Below are positions 1-9,700 of a DNA stretch of 25,586 bases, piece after piece. The position numbers and the translations under genes were made by a program. Within the stretch, counting starts at the first letter, position 1. Each line of letters opens with the position of its first letter. The notes under the pieces were generated by a model that was not told where the DNA came from, searched no databases, and worked only from the letters and a program-made list of their open reading frames with translations. This DNA comes from Ichthyosporea sp. XGB-2017a (taxonomy: Eukaryota; Opisthokonta; Ichthyosporea), in contig PDIM01010359.1 of the NCBI GenBank assembly GCA_002811675.1, forward strand, positions 81,240-106,825, given 5' to 3'.

Positions 1-81
1 TTTGTTTTTTTTTTTTTTTTGATTCAAATCAATTTCAAAAAAAGTCTTGTTTTTTTTTTAAAAAAAAGAAAACAAATCATT
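1..81. repeat. 81-bp exact direct repeat, copy 1
   Basis: Identical base for base to 10736-10816, including all homopolymer lengths (16 T, then 10 T followed by 8 A) and a non-simple core beginning gattcaaatcaatttc. The match ends where the N gap starts, so its true right end is unknown; its left end coincides with the window edge. It may be a dispersed repeat or an assembly duplication. Confidence 0.9.
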
Positions 82-150
82 TTTATATATTAAAGAAAAA
101 AAGAAAAATAGAATAAGAAAAGTGGAAATCTAAAATCAAAGAAAAAAGAA
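1..150. promoter_or_regulatory. AT-rich 5' flank of the BAR-SH3-THATCH gene
   Basis: About 150 bases of T- and A-tracts precede the first start codon. No clear TATA box can be separated from the general AT richness. The ATG at 151 follows an A-rich run, as other starts in this window do. Bases 1-81 are exactly duplicated at 10736-10816 beside the assembly gap, so the boundary of the true promoter is uncertain. Confidence 0.4.
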
Positions 151-2772
151 ATGCCGAAATCAAAGCGGCATTACTTTTCCAAACGATTCGCCCAGCTCGG
201 ACAGCGTTTTGCCGAGTCAACCGGGGAGAGAAGTAAAACCGAACTGTCCGAAGAGTACGTTCGGCTTGAACATGTCTCCAAATCCATGAAGGACAATTAT
301 GAGAAGCTGCACAAGCGCACAGAGAAGTTCATGGAGGACGAAAACGGCTGTGTTGATCTCGAAAAGACAACATACTCGCGGATGGTTTTGATTAACCGCG
401 ATAAGCTGGGCAAAGTAGCGAATACTATGATCAGTTCTGGCGAGGCGCTTGGGGAGAACACCTCTTTGGGGTCTGCTTATTTGATGTGCGGGGATGCAGA
501 ACGAGCAGTGACGTCTGCATATCTTGATTTTGAATCCGAGGCATTGACAAAGTTCCTGAGACCGTTACAGGGGCCCATGAGGGAGCAACTGAAGGCGATT
601 GATTCCGCGATTAAGAAAGTGCAGAGTGATCGGTTGTATCTTGATGCGAAAAAGTACAAGGCTGCTACTGCACGGAAGGAGTTTAAGAATTATGATTCCT
701 CGAGGATCAAGCACAAGGATAAGAAGGTGAATGAACTGGCAATGAAGCTGGAAGGGGAAGTGGAGGGATCCCTGGAGCAGATGTTTGGTTTCTTTCACGA
801 GGCGGAGGATAAACAGCTGCAAATTCTGTGTGATTTTATCGCTGCCCAGCGGGAATTCTATCGACAAGGGTTTGAGACTTTGGCAGAGCTTGGCGAGGAC
901 TTGGAATTGCTTAAATGTCAGCCATTGCGGTCCATTGCAGGCCATACACGCGAGATGGCGCACCCCGCGCGGGCGATGTATGACTTTGATGCAACCAAGC
1001 CGGACGAGATGTCGATGCGGGCCGGGGAGGTGGTGACTGTTCTGGGCCCGAGCAAAGATCAGGAAGGGTGGATGGAGGCGTGTAATGCGGAAAACACCCA
1101 GTCCGGGCTGGTGCCATCGAATTTTATCGAAGCATTGACCCCCGAAGAGGAGCTGGATTTTAAACGGGCCATGGGGTATGTGCCGACAATTGATATGCCT
1201 TTCGGTGGGCAGGACATGCAGAAGGGTGATGAGCAGCAGGGAGGAGAGTTTGGTACAGAAGATATGGTGGGTGGGCAGCAGTTCCCGTTGGATGGGAATG
1301 GTCAGATGCCGATGCACGCAGAGATGATGGATGGGGACCCGAATCTGATGGGAGGAATGCAAGAGGTGCGGCCCATTGAAATTGTGGGACCTGCCTGTGA
1401 TGATGCTATGAGTGCCATTCGTAATATTTTGCAGGATATGACGGTGTTTGGACTGCAGGCGCAATATTCCAATTTCCCTGTGCATCCGGAAGATTTTGAT
1501 GTACGAAATGACGCGTTGTTGAACAACGCACAGGGTCTTGTGGGGATACTGAAAGAAGTTTTGAATGGGACCACGGGAGTACCGGAACAGTTGGCTGATG
1601 CAGTGCTAATGTCAGTGGAAAAGTTTGCAAATTTGAGTCAAGATGCTAAAAACTCTGTGCATACAATTACGGAGAGTAATGACCGGCAAAACCTTATGCT
1701 TGCCGCGCAGAATGTGCTTCAAAGCTTTCTTGCATTGATTGATACCGCGAAATTTGCTTGTGAGGATCCCCAGTTGCAACCGGAAGTGAAAAAGTGCAGT
1801 AAAAATGTGAAAGGGGCCATTATGAACATGTTGGATTGTGTACAAGATATTAAGAATCATCGAAACAATAACAACAATAATAATGGTGCTGGTGGGAATA
1901 CACAGACGGAACTTGAGTTGTTGGCCGCCGGGGAGGACATTGTACGGGCTGAGCAGTCTTTGAACGCTCTAAAGAAGCGAAATGTTGCTCAGCACGATGA
2001 GGATTACATTCGCATCCAAACGGAAGATTGCTTGATTGACGACTGTAGGGACATTGCGAGGGCCGGAACGCGACTCATACAAGCTGCACGCCAGTGCCAG
2101 AAAGCAATTGAGATGTCTGGTCAATCAACACAGACATCAGCGAATGCGTACAATACCAACAGTGCCTTTGCAGGAGGTCTGGTAGGCGCTGCCAAAGAAG
2201 TTGCTGCGTGCATTGGGGCATTGTGCGAAATGGCATCGGGAGTTGTGCGTGGTGAGCGCAAGATCGAGTCTGCAATTGCAGCTGCGCAAATGGTGTCGGC
2301 GGCAACTTCACAGGTTGTGCTAGCGAGTAAGAACAAGAATCCAGATATGGTATCACAGAGGAAGTTGGAAGATGCTGGCAAGGAGATAGATGACGCTACG
2401 GGTAAACTGGTGGAGCGCGTTAACCAATACCATAGTGAAGTGAACAGTAAAAGCGCGGCTGATCAGCAGCGCACTTATGCTCAGGAACGCGCAGCAGAGT
2501 TGGATGCGCGTGCGAAAATTGCAGAAATGGAGAGGGAACTTGCAAAAGCGAGAGGAGAGTTGCAAGGGGTCAACACATCCACGTATAAACAAGGCGATGC
2601 CTCGGGTGCAGCTGGCGGTAGCGATGTACCTCCTGAGCTCCCAACTCCACCGTCGTTCAAGCCGGCAAAGAGAGCCAAACCAAAACAGCCTCCTCCTCCA
2701 GCCCCCAAAAGTGGTGGCAACACTGATGATGACTTGATGGCCCGCCTGGCGGCGCTTCGAGGAAAGAAGTAG
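151..2772 (+). CDS. N-BAR / SH3 / THATCH (I/LWEQ) endocytic membrane-actin adaptor
   Basis: Uninterrupted 873-residue protein. Residues ~5-255 form an endophilin/amphiphysin-like N-BAR domain: a basic amphipathic start (KRHYFSKRFAQLGQRF) followed by long charged helices. An SH3 domain spans ~273-327, with MYDF at 276-279, a GW in the middle and PSNF near the end. A Met/Gly/Gln-rich linker covers ~345-405, an all-helical, talin-rod-like stretch ~408-565 and an Asn run ~570-577. Residues ~585-770 match the HIP1R/Sla2/talin C-terminal actin-binding THATCH (I/LWEQ) module; the block starting GLVGAAKEVAACIGAL (677) and the later TSQVVLASKNK are diagnostic. A coiled-coil 'latch' follows (~775-815), then a Pro-rich stretch (~825-857, possible SH3 ligand) and an acidic/basic tip containing DDDLMARLAALRG. 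BAR domains bend membrane and THATCH binds F-actin, so I infer one molecule coupling clathrin-pit curvature to actin. In known families these modules sit on separate proteins (endophilin/amphiphysin versus HIP1R, which has ANTH instead of BAR). Domain calls are firm; the joint role is inferred. Confidence 0.88.
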   Translation: MPKSKRHYFSKRFAQLGQRFAESTGERSKTELSEEYVRLEHVSKSMKDNYEKLHKRTEKFMEDENGCVDLEKTTYSRMVLINRDKLGKVANTMISSGEALGENTSLGSAYLMCGDAERAVTSAYLDFESEALTKFLRPLQGPMREQLKAIDSAIKKVQSDRLYLDAKKYKAATARKEFKNYDSSRIKHKDKKVNELAMKLEGEVEGSLEQMFGFFHEAEDKQLQILCDFIAAQREFYRQGFETLAELGEDLELLKCQPLRSIAGHTREMAHPARAMYDFDATKPDEMSMRAGEVVTVLGPSKDQEGWMEACNAENTQSGLVPSNFIEALTPEEELDFKRAMGYVPTIDMPFGGQDMQKGDEQQGGEFGTEDMVGGQQFPLDGNGQMPMHAEMMDGDPNLMGGMQEVRPIEIVGPACDDAMSAIRNILQDMTVFGLQAQYSNFPVHPEDFDVRNDALLNNAQGLVGILKEVLNGTTGVPEQLADAVLMSVEKFANLSQDAKNSVHTITESNDRQNLMLAAQNVLQSFLALIDTAKFACEDPQLQPEVKKCSKNVKGAIMNMLDCVQDIKNHRNNNNNNNGAGGNTQTELELLAAGEDIVRAEQSLNALKKRNVAQHDEDYIRIQTEDCLIDDCRDIARAGTRLIQAARQCQKAIEMSGQSTQTSANAYNTNSAFAGGLVGAAKEVAACIGALCEMASGVVRGERKIESAIAAAQMVSAATSQVVLASKNKNPDMVSQRKLEDAGKEIDDATGKLVERVNQYHSEVNSKSAADQQRTYAQERAAELDARAKIAEMERELAKARGELQGVNTSTYKQGDASGAAGGSDVPPELPTPPSFKPAKRAKPKQPPPPAPKSGGNTDDDLMARLAALRGKK

Positions 2773-2843
2773 GCGAGTTTGTTTTTATTTTTTTTAAGTT
2801 ATTGTGTGTATGGATAAAGGCCAAACAAAAAAGTATGTATGAA

Positions 2844-2849
2844 AATAAA
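2844..2849 (+). terminator. Polyadenylation signal AATAAA (BAR-SH3-THATCH gene)
   Basis: AATAAA lies 72 bases after the stop codon. It is preceded by T-rich sequence and followed by A-rich sequence. AT richness makes chance hits common, but the position is as expected. Confidence 0.45.
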
Positions 2850-2933
2850 AAAGACAAAAAGCGTGTAATATATGTGTGTTTTTTGATAATGAAGAGATTT
2901 AGCTTTCTGGCGCTATTTGTATCTTTATCTGTT

Positions 2934-2939
2934 TTTATT
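2934..2939 (-). terminator. Polyadenylation signal (AP-2 mu gene)
   Basis: TTTATT on the plus strand, i.e. AATAAA on the gene strand, about 33 bases past the AP-2 mu stop codon. The two convergent genes are 199 bases apart, and their predicted 3' ends do not overlap. Confidence 0.45.
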
Positions 2940-2971
2940 TTGTTCGTGCTCTTTCAATGTTTTGGAATATT

Positions 2972-4118
2972 TTATATTCTCGTTTCATAACTACCGCCTT
3001 TAGTTAGATAGCGCACCCACTTGACCGTATCGTAATTCAATTTACTCTCAAATACCTTCAAAAATCGCACTTGCAGGCCTGACGAGGTAAACATGGGGAC
3101 CTGAAAAGACATACTGATTGGTGGGCGATTCCACACTTTCTTTTCCGTGGTGTGGATGAGGGAAATCTCTGCAGACAACTGGTACTCTTGGCCTCCACTG
3201 AAGCGCTTTATCTTCCAGATGATCCCATTTTCTGCGGCTTTGTATTTGGCCTTGCCAGAGGAGCAATGAACAGAGACGTTTGCCGTGGATGTTGGTGTTG
3301 GGATGAGCAACTGGATGTTCGTGCCAAACAATTTTGGTGAAAACATTGACTTCACTACAACTTTTGCTTCGATACGGGAGCTACTTATATCTTTCACAAT
3401 CGGAATAACACGAAAGGGCAAATCCACATGCGATGTGGTGCGGTACCTCATCAATTCAAACTCCCCATCCGGCGGCACAAACGAAATACTTCGATCCGAT
3501 TCGTATTTACCCAACTTCACACACTGATGAAAAGCCACGTCATCAATCTGAATAGCATTAGCCCCTCCTCCTCCTCCTCCTCCGCCTGAACGACTGCCCC
3601 TCCTCAGCACCTCCTTATCCATCACAATCTTATCATTCAACCCAAACCGACACTCCGGCATGCCCGACAGATACGACCTCATCAAAATCTGTCCGCTCAC
3701 ATCCGTGTGCAGGATCTTCCCCTGTGGCGACATTAACAAATTAACACTCTCCACCACGTCAATAAATATCTCATTTCGCTTATACCGGATGTTCTCACTA
3801 CGCCAATTGATCGCCCCAGTCGCCTGCATGGTCACCTTACTGGCCTCCTGCGCCGCGCCTTCACTGGTCTTGATCCCCTCCTGTGTGATATACAACTTAA
3901 GCACATTGGCCTCGGCCATTTGCGGGTAGCCATAGTCGAGAATCTCATCCAGGAGTTCATAGATAAGAACAAAATTTGTCTTCACAGACTCCTCATTAAA
4001 CTTCCCAAAATACGAAACCATCACCTGTGCAGTTCGATTCATCAACTCAAAACACATTGCAGCATTCACATTTTCCTTCGTAACCATCACCTACACACAC
4101 ATTTTACATAAAAAAAGC

Positions 4119-4149
<31 letters not shown>

Positions 4150-4439
4150 CAAAAAAGGGGATGGTGGGGGGGGGGTGTGTCAGTACAAACAATAAACTCT
4201 TCTGTCCCTCAAAGCCTTTTAACTATCCAGCACTTGTACCCTACCATGTAGACGCTTCCATTGCTCATGTGGAAGAAGTGATCATGATTAAACGTATTCA
4301 CAGGTGACCGAACCTCGTGGCGTGCATGGATCACGTTTAATCGGAATGCCTCTGCTGCATTACGCTGTATATCCTCCCGGAATATCCGAGAGATTAACAC
4401 ATCCCCTTTGTAATTGAAAATAAAGAACCCACTGATCAT
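2972..4439 (-). CDS. AP2M1: AP-2 complex subunit mu (clathrin adaptor medium chain)
   Basis: Two exons, 4439-4245 and 4090-2972, separated by a 154-bp intron (4244-4091, GTAGGG...TGTAG). Splicing joins SVYM to [12 protein letters not shown], restoring the conserved core of the family. The product is 437 residues; human AP2M1 is 435. The N-terminal longin half begins [18 protein letters not shown]. The mu-homology domain carries [26 protein letters not shown] and [13 protein letters not shown], and ends [16 protein letters not shown]. The Asp of QIDD before FHQC and Trp423, which bind Tyr-based YxxPhi cargo signals in the family, are present. The regulatory Thr phosphorylated by AAK1 in animals aligns with Thr152 (KVTMQATG). 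The main oddity is a run of about eight Gly in the loop before the cargo-binding domain, encoded by a GGN repeat near 3568-3583. The protein works at the plasma membrane in the AP-2 heterotetramer, selecting cargo for clathrin-coated vesicles. Confidence 0.97.
4122..4182. repeat. Simple-sequence tract in the AP-2 mu intron
   Basis: The intron holds an (AAAAC)n-like run followed by a G-rich stretch with about ten consecutive G. It is unremarkable as an intron, though such runs are prone to sequencing error. Confidence 0.7.
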
Positions 4440-4670
4440 TTTGATTTTCTTGAATTGATTGATCTTTTTGTTTTTGTTTTGTTGTTTTGCTTTTGTGTCG
4501 GTTTTCTTTTGGGGATTGGGGATTTCTTTTTATATACAGTAACAACAAAAAAAAAGAGTCCCCACTTGGATTTTGGATTTAAATCAATCTCTTTTTTGAG
4601 TTAACAAATCCACTTTTTGCTGCTGTTTTTATTTCCACTTTCCCCCTTTTCAATAACCCCCAAAAATAAA
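4440..4670 (-). promoter_or_regulatory. 5' flank of AP-2 mu
   Basis: On the gene strand this is AC/A-rich sequence directly upstream of the ATG at 4439. On the plus strand it reads as T-rich tracts (tttttgtttttgttttgttg). I see no convincing core promoter motif beyond composition. Confidence 0.35.
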
Positions 4671-4679
4671 ATAAAAAAA

Positions 4680-4732
<53 letters not shown>

Positions 4733-4758
4733 TTTTCAAAAAAAAAAAAAAAAAAAAA
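4671..4758. repeat. Homopolymer A/T block
   Basis: Nearly pure A with short T interruptions over about 88 bases. A poly-Lys/Phe reading frame crosses it, but it is not a gene. The length is likely to be inaccurate in a short-read assembly. Confidence 0.85.
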
Positions 4759-5047
4759 GACAAGAAAAAAAAGCCACTCGCAATAAAAAACGAAGAAGAA
4801 ATATTTTTTGGTCCTCATCGTTGACGTGATCGGGAAAGGGGCCCGGAAAGTGTTATGTAATTGTGCAAGAACTTTTTGAAGCTGTACTTGTGCCTATAGA
4901 CCCCAGCCCACGGGATCATGATAAGGGTGCACCCGTTGTCATTTATATCTATAGAAGTTAGAAACCCCCCTACCCGCCTTAGAAACCTCCCTCAGACTTC
5001 CCATAAAGTACCCGTGATTCTTCTCACTAGCCCCTGGGGGAGGACTG

Positions 5048-5063
5048 TATCTATTAATAGATA
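5048..5063. repeat. 16-bp perfect palindrome
   Basis: TATCTATTAATAGATA equals its own reverse complement. It could be a dimeric transcription-factor site or chance in AT-rich DNA. Confidence 0.6.
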
Positions 5064-5569
5064 ATGCCAATTTGACAAATAATTATTGTGGGGGATAAAA
5101 ATAACAATGCTTACTTCGTTGATAATCATGAGCTGGAGCGTCCTGATAATTTGAAGGGTACTGGTGGACAAAAAGTTCTTGTAAAATTGTGTATTGTTTT
5201 TGTTTGAGGGTTTTTATTGTTCATGCATTACAAAAGGATCAGGCGCCGAAACATAAAATATGTGCCCGCAATCCAAAGCTGCATTTCAGTATTTCATGTT
5301 GGAAGGGAAGTTGGAAAAAAGGGAAAATTGTGGTGTGCAAAAACATGACTTACAATTGCTGCATGAATGATGGGATCCTTTGCCGCCAGTTGAAGAATGA
5401 GTCCTAATTAGTCGGCCTAGAAATGCAAAGGTACGTCCTAGTGGCATTTCAAAATGCAAGAGATACAAACTTTGTATGCATTCCGGTACAATGCCTTATT
5501 CCTTACTTTTACTGGCGAGGGAAAAAACGAGATAACCACGTTGTTTTGTGTCACGAGGTGCCCAGCCTT

Positions 5570-5609
5570 ATTTGGAATTGGGAACCCATCTCATGTAGGA
5601 ATTCCAAAT
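5570..5609. repeat. 10-bp inverted repeat with 20-bp spacer
   Basis: ATTTGGAATT (5570-5579) is perfectly complementary to AATTCCAAAT (5600-5609). A hairpin is possible, but no function is indicated. Confidence 0.5.
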
Positions 5610-6020
5610 GATGTCACCGTGCTGTTTTCAAATGCTAACTTACCAGTTTCTGCTTCAACTTGATTTATTTTGGTCTTCGAGGAAGCCGGGGAAAGGATAA
5701 GAAGGCAATTCTTGCTTGGACTAGCTTATTTCATTAAGTTGCGTGGTAGCACGGGGTATATTCCATGCATTATTGGAACAGCATGAACTTCAGACTGAAT
5801 CCTTAAAATACACTCATCCTCTCAAGGTGTTTTCTAATATAATAAAGATAAGTTGCTCAGCCCTCAGAAGACCAAACAAGTGCACATTATCCGATAAAGA
5901 GCGACACCCAAAAACCAATACAATTAGACATCTCCCCAATTTCGGTTCCTTTTTTCGTGCATCTTCAAAATAATCTTTTAAACATGAAGCTGGTTTGGTG
6001 TATCAGGTTACACGTGAGCA

Positions 6021-6088
6021 TTGAACAACGTCCAAGGATTACTATATAATAAACTTAGATTATTATATAGTCATCCTTGAACAACGTC
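6021..6088. repeat. 19-bp-arm hairpin flanked by 12-bp direct repeats
   Basis: Arms 6034-6052 and 6060-6078 are complementary over 19 bases with a single mismatch, around a 7-base loop. The same 12-mer, ttgaacaacgtc, lies on both sides (6021-6032 and 6077-6088), overlapping the right arm by two bases. The arrangement resembles a tiny MITE-like insertion with target duplication, or a duplicated regulatory site. No protein is encoded. Confidence 0.7.
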
Positions 6089-6640
6089 TGTACGAGCAAG
6101 GGCCGAGCTGAAGTTATAAAATACAATTTGCATGTCAAGACAACCACCCTCCCAATTCCCCAGCTGAAGACAAACAATTAAAGACACATTTTTTTACCTT
6201 TAAAGGAGAAAAACACATTCTGCACTGGACTGTGATTGGCTCAACCAACCTCGGTCTTGACACAAATATGGAAAGTCTCAAAACCGTTTGGTAATTTTAT
6301 TTTATAGTTCGTTTTTTAGAAGGAAAAAAAAAAACAAATAAATTATGTAAATAGCAATATAAATTATTCATACACAAACAACGTCGTCGACTACTTTTTG
6401 TTTTATGTTGTTTTATGACATTCTTTTAAAAAAATATTTTTATAAGGAGGGGTGAAGTCAAGCTCAAAGCAAAGGAAATATAGATTTGTTGTTAACTCAC
6501 GCATGGTTTTTATTTTGTCATTGTAATGTCGTTCTTGTTTAAGTATGAGTGAATGGGTAATCGCGCTGGAGTGATCAAGTCGTAGTTGACTTTATATATG
6601 TATATATTTTTTAACTGCTTGTTGGAAAAGACTTGTAGCA

Positions 6641-6715
6641 AACAAGTTGCCAAAGTTGCTGTATGGCAAGGGAAGAAAAAAGGGGAGCGGAAGGGGAAGA
6701 GAGTTCTATTCCAAA
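6641..6715 (+). promoter_or_regulatory. 5' leader of the MAST kinase gene; decides the start codon
   Basis: The kinase reading frame stays open upstream to a TTG at 6647, but the first in-frame ATG is at 6716 (ccaaaATGGA, purine at -3 and G at +4). An out-of-frame ATG at 6662 lies in the leader. I start the protein at 6716. An additional upstream coding exon cannot be excluded. Confidence 0.55.
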
Positions 6716-9700
6716 ATGGATACAGATAATTTGGTAATCCAGATATCAGCAAAATGCGAGAATGAGAAAGTAGTGGGGGCAAGAGATCCATTGAACCCTC
6801 TGACACCTACAATATCAATTAATGACGCTCTGCTAGATGAGGATCTTGATTTTGACAGTATCGAGTTTGAGTCTTTACACCCGGAAGAGTCATGCAATTC
6901 TTTTTTGCAGCCATTTGAGGGTGCAGGATCTTTGACTGACAGTGAGGGCAGGTCTTCCACAAAGAAGCTTGGGAAATCGCTGCCCTCTCTGATTGGTGAG
7001 CAGAAGAAGAATCCCAATGATAAGCATTATCGCAGAGTGAATTCAAGGCGTATGATGGGAAGTATTGTGGGCAATAACAGCGCAAATAATTCCTCTTTAA
7101 AACTGAATAAGGGTAGTAACTATGGTTCAGTAGAAAAGGAACGAGGGGAGAATGAGAGGGTAAGAGATGGTCAAAATCGACTGCACAAAACAAAAACGGA
7201 AAAGCGTGCACAGAGAAGAAAGCGTTCTTTTACGTGGGGGTCAGACAAACTGTTTACTGATGTAAACTACAGCGTGGACAATGGCCAGCCTTCACGATCA
7301 AGCCCGAGAGGGTCTCGAGGCTCTTTCGCCACCAAGTCCCTTTGTATATCGGAAATCAGTGAGAACAACAGCATGGAAAGCAAGGATAGTTCGGAAACTT
7401 CTACCGAATATTTGGCAAACAAAGACGAGCATGAAAGACTTTCTATGGAAGATGATGAAGCAACATCTTCATCGACGGAAGATTTGTGTAGAATTCTTGA
7501 CCAAATGGAAACTGCTTATAATGTTGATACAGCAATTACTATCGAACATAAGCCCCCGCACGACACACATCTAGCTAGTGACGACTTCGGTCATGAGTAC
7601 AATCACGAGATAAAGGGTATGGACATGATCGCAAATCCCAATGATGAGGATTCCGAATTAGCTCTGATTGAATCTTTAGTACAAGAGGAACTAGAAGAGA
7701 CTTTCACCACAGCGAAGAGGGCACGTTCGCTTAGTCCTGAGAGAACTGAAGCCTTTCATAACATTAATTCGATAGACAAAGAGCTTTTTGCCGAACGGTT
7801 CCCTCGGGCAAAGAAAGAACTTGATGTAAAGCTTAAGGATTTTATAGCAAAAGCACGGACTCATAGTAAAGAAGACCAGGAACTTTCAAAGTTAATGATT
7901 GTTGCCAATGAAGTACTCATGTCGTCTTCATTTAATACGTTAACCACAAATGTGTTCCAAATAGCAGTGGAAAAAGTACAGAACGTTCTTGAAAGTGCGG
8001 TTGATGACAATGTTACGCTAAATGACTATTGCAAGGATTTGTTGTGGATTATTTCACGACCCGCGCGTTTATTAGAATGTTTAGAGTTTGACGCAACCGA
8101 ATTTTATGAAAAGAAGAACCACAAGGCAGAGGTACGGAAGCGTGTTCTATCTGAGAGCACAAGAAATAGCCTTCATATTCCGAATTTTCTCGTTGAAAAG
8201 TTAGCAGAAACTGATTCAAGCTTACCTACCTCTTCTCGAAGAAAAGCCAGCGCGGCGGAACTGATTTCAGCTATAGCAGATTCCGAAAGCCTAAATTCCA
8301 CAACTCCACCAAGATATCGGCGAAATACAAATACAGATCTTGTATCTTTTTCTGTATCCACGGTATTGTCGAACGAAAGCCCGAAAGCCCGAACGGCTTC
8401 ATTACTGGGCCCAAATCGTGTAAAAATCAATCCCGGCGGATCTCTTCAAGCTCCTGTCACCGATGAGTTAGCGAAAATTAAACGAGCGCGGTTTCAAACT
8501 CACCGGCGGCGAAGTGGAAGTACAAGCGATGCAATCTCAATGGCTAAAGAGATATCAAAGGCAAATTTGGAAAACAAAAATCGATATGATGGTTTTATAT
8601 CTGCAAATAGCGATGAAAGAGATGATAGTAGTCAGAGCCAAAGCCAGGAAACGCTAAACTTTGATCCGGCTTTTATTCGTTTTGGGGGGAAGAGGCCTGT
8701 TAAGCAAGACTTTGAGTTTATGAAACCGATCAGCAGGGGGGCATATGGGTAAGTGAAATGACGCACTTTGGCTGTCACAGCTCATATTAATATTTACTAA
8801 TAGTATTTGCATTGTTTCAATTACGCTTTTGTAATATTTATTTTGGCACCTAAATTTGTGTGAGAGCAGCAAGGTTCAGCTAGCCAAACATGCTGAAACA
8901 GGGGAAGTTTATGCCATCAAGATACTAAAGAAAAGAGATATGGCCATGCGGAATCAGGTCGATCAGGTCATTGCGGAGAGGGACATCCTAACATTCGCCC
9001 GAAACCCGTTTGTAGTACAGATGTTCTGTACTTTTCATACTAGTGGAAACCTCTACATGGTAATGGAGTTCGTCCACGGGGGAGATATAGCGGCACTGCT
9101 TAAAAATGTTGGATGTTTACCTGAGGATATGACAAAGCGTTACTTGGCTGAGATTGTGCTAGCATTGGACTACCTTCACAATTATGGCATTGTTCACAGA
9201 GACCTCAAGCCTGACAATATTCTCATAACCAAGGAAGGCCACGTCAAACTGACTGATTTTGGTTTGTCTAAAATCGGATTAATTAATCAAACTACTTCTA
9301 TTTATGAACACGATCTCATGGAGCACGATTCAAGTTTGCGGAGGCCATCGACAGTGGAGTTTAAGGATCAGGAATTTATGGGAACTCCTGATTATGTTGC
9401 CCCAGAAGTATTTCTTGGCACTGGATACGGCACTCCTGTGGATTGGTGGTCAGTAGGAATTATTGTCTACGAAATGACATATGGAGAGCCTCCGTTCTCG
9501 GGCGAGTCAGTAGAAGAACTGTCCATTCAGATTTTGTCCAAGCCCGTATACTTTCCAGAAGAAGATAAGGAAAAAAATCGCTTAGTTCCAGATATGGACC
9601 ATGAGAATGCACAGGAAGCTGTGGATGAGGTGGAACCCTCTTCACTTGAGATTCGAGATTTGATAAGAAGATTTCTTCATAAAACTCCATCGAAACGACT

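Larger units (their letters stand above)
4830..6640. other. Gene-poor intergenic region of ~1.8 kb
   Basis: No reading frame here exceeds about 76 codons, and none shows recognisable protein similarity or plausible exon structure on either strand. I found no tRNA-like cloverleaf. Base composition is less homopolymeric than the flanks and looks like ordinary complex sequence. It could hold a non-coding RNA, a decayed element, or unrecognised short exons of the MAST gene leader. Structured items inside it are listed separately: palindromes at 5048-5063 and 6034-6078 and an inverted repeat at 5570-5609. Confidence 0.5.

Noticed and set aside
565-1485. Long antisense reading frame (306 codons) opposite the BAR-SH3 region
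   Set aside because: It lies wholly inside the well-supported BAR-SH3-THATCH gene, is His/Leu-rich in a way typical of antisense shadows, and has no recognisable domain.
4617-4829. 70-codon Lys-rich frame
   Set aside because: Created by the homopolymer A block.
5189-5663. Small overlapping frames at 5.2-5.7 kb as a gene or transposon remnant
   Set aside because: All under 75 codons, with no coherent splice structure and no recognised similarity.
6647-6715. Upstream TTG start for the MAST kinase
   Set aside because: Non-ATG initiation is unlikely, and ATG at 6716 is in frame with good context.
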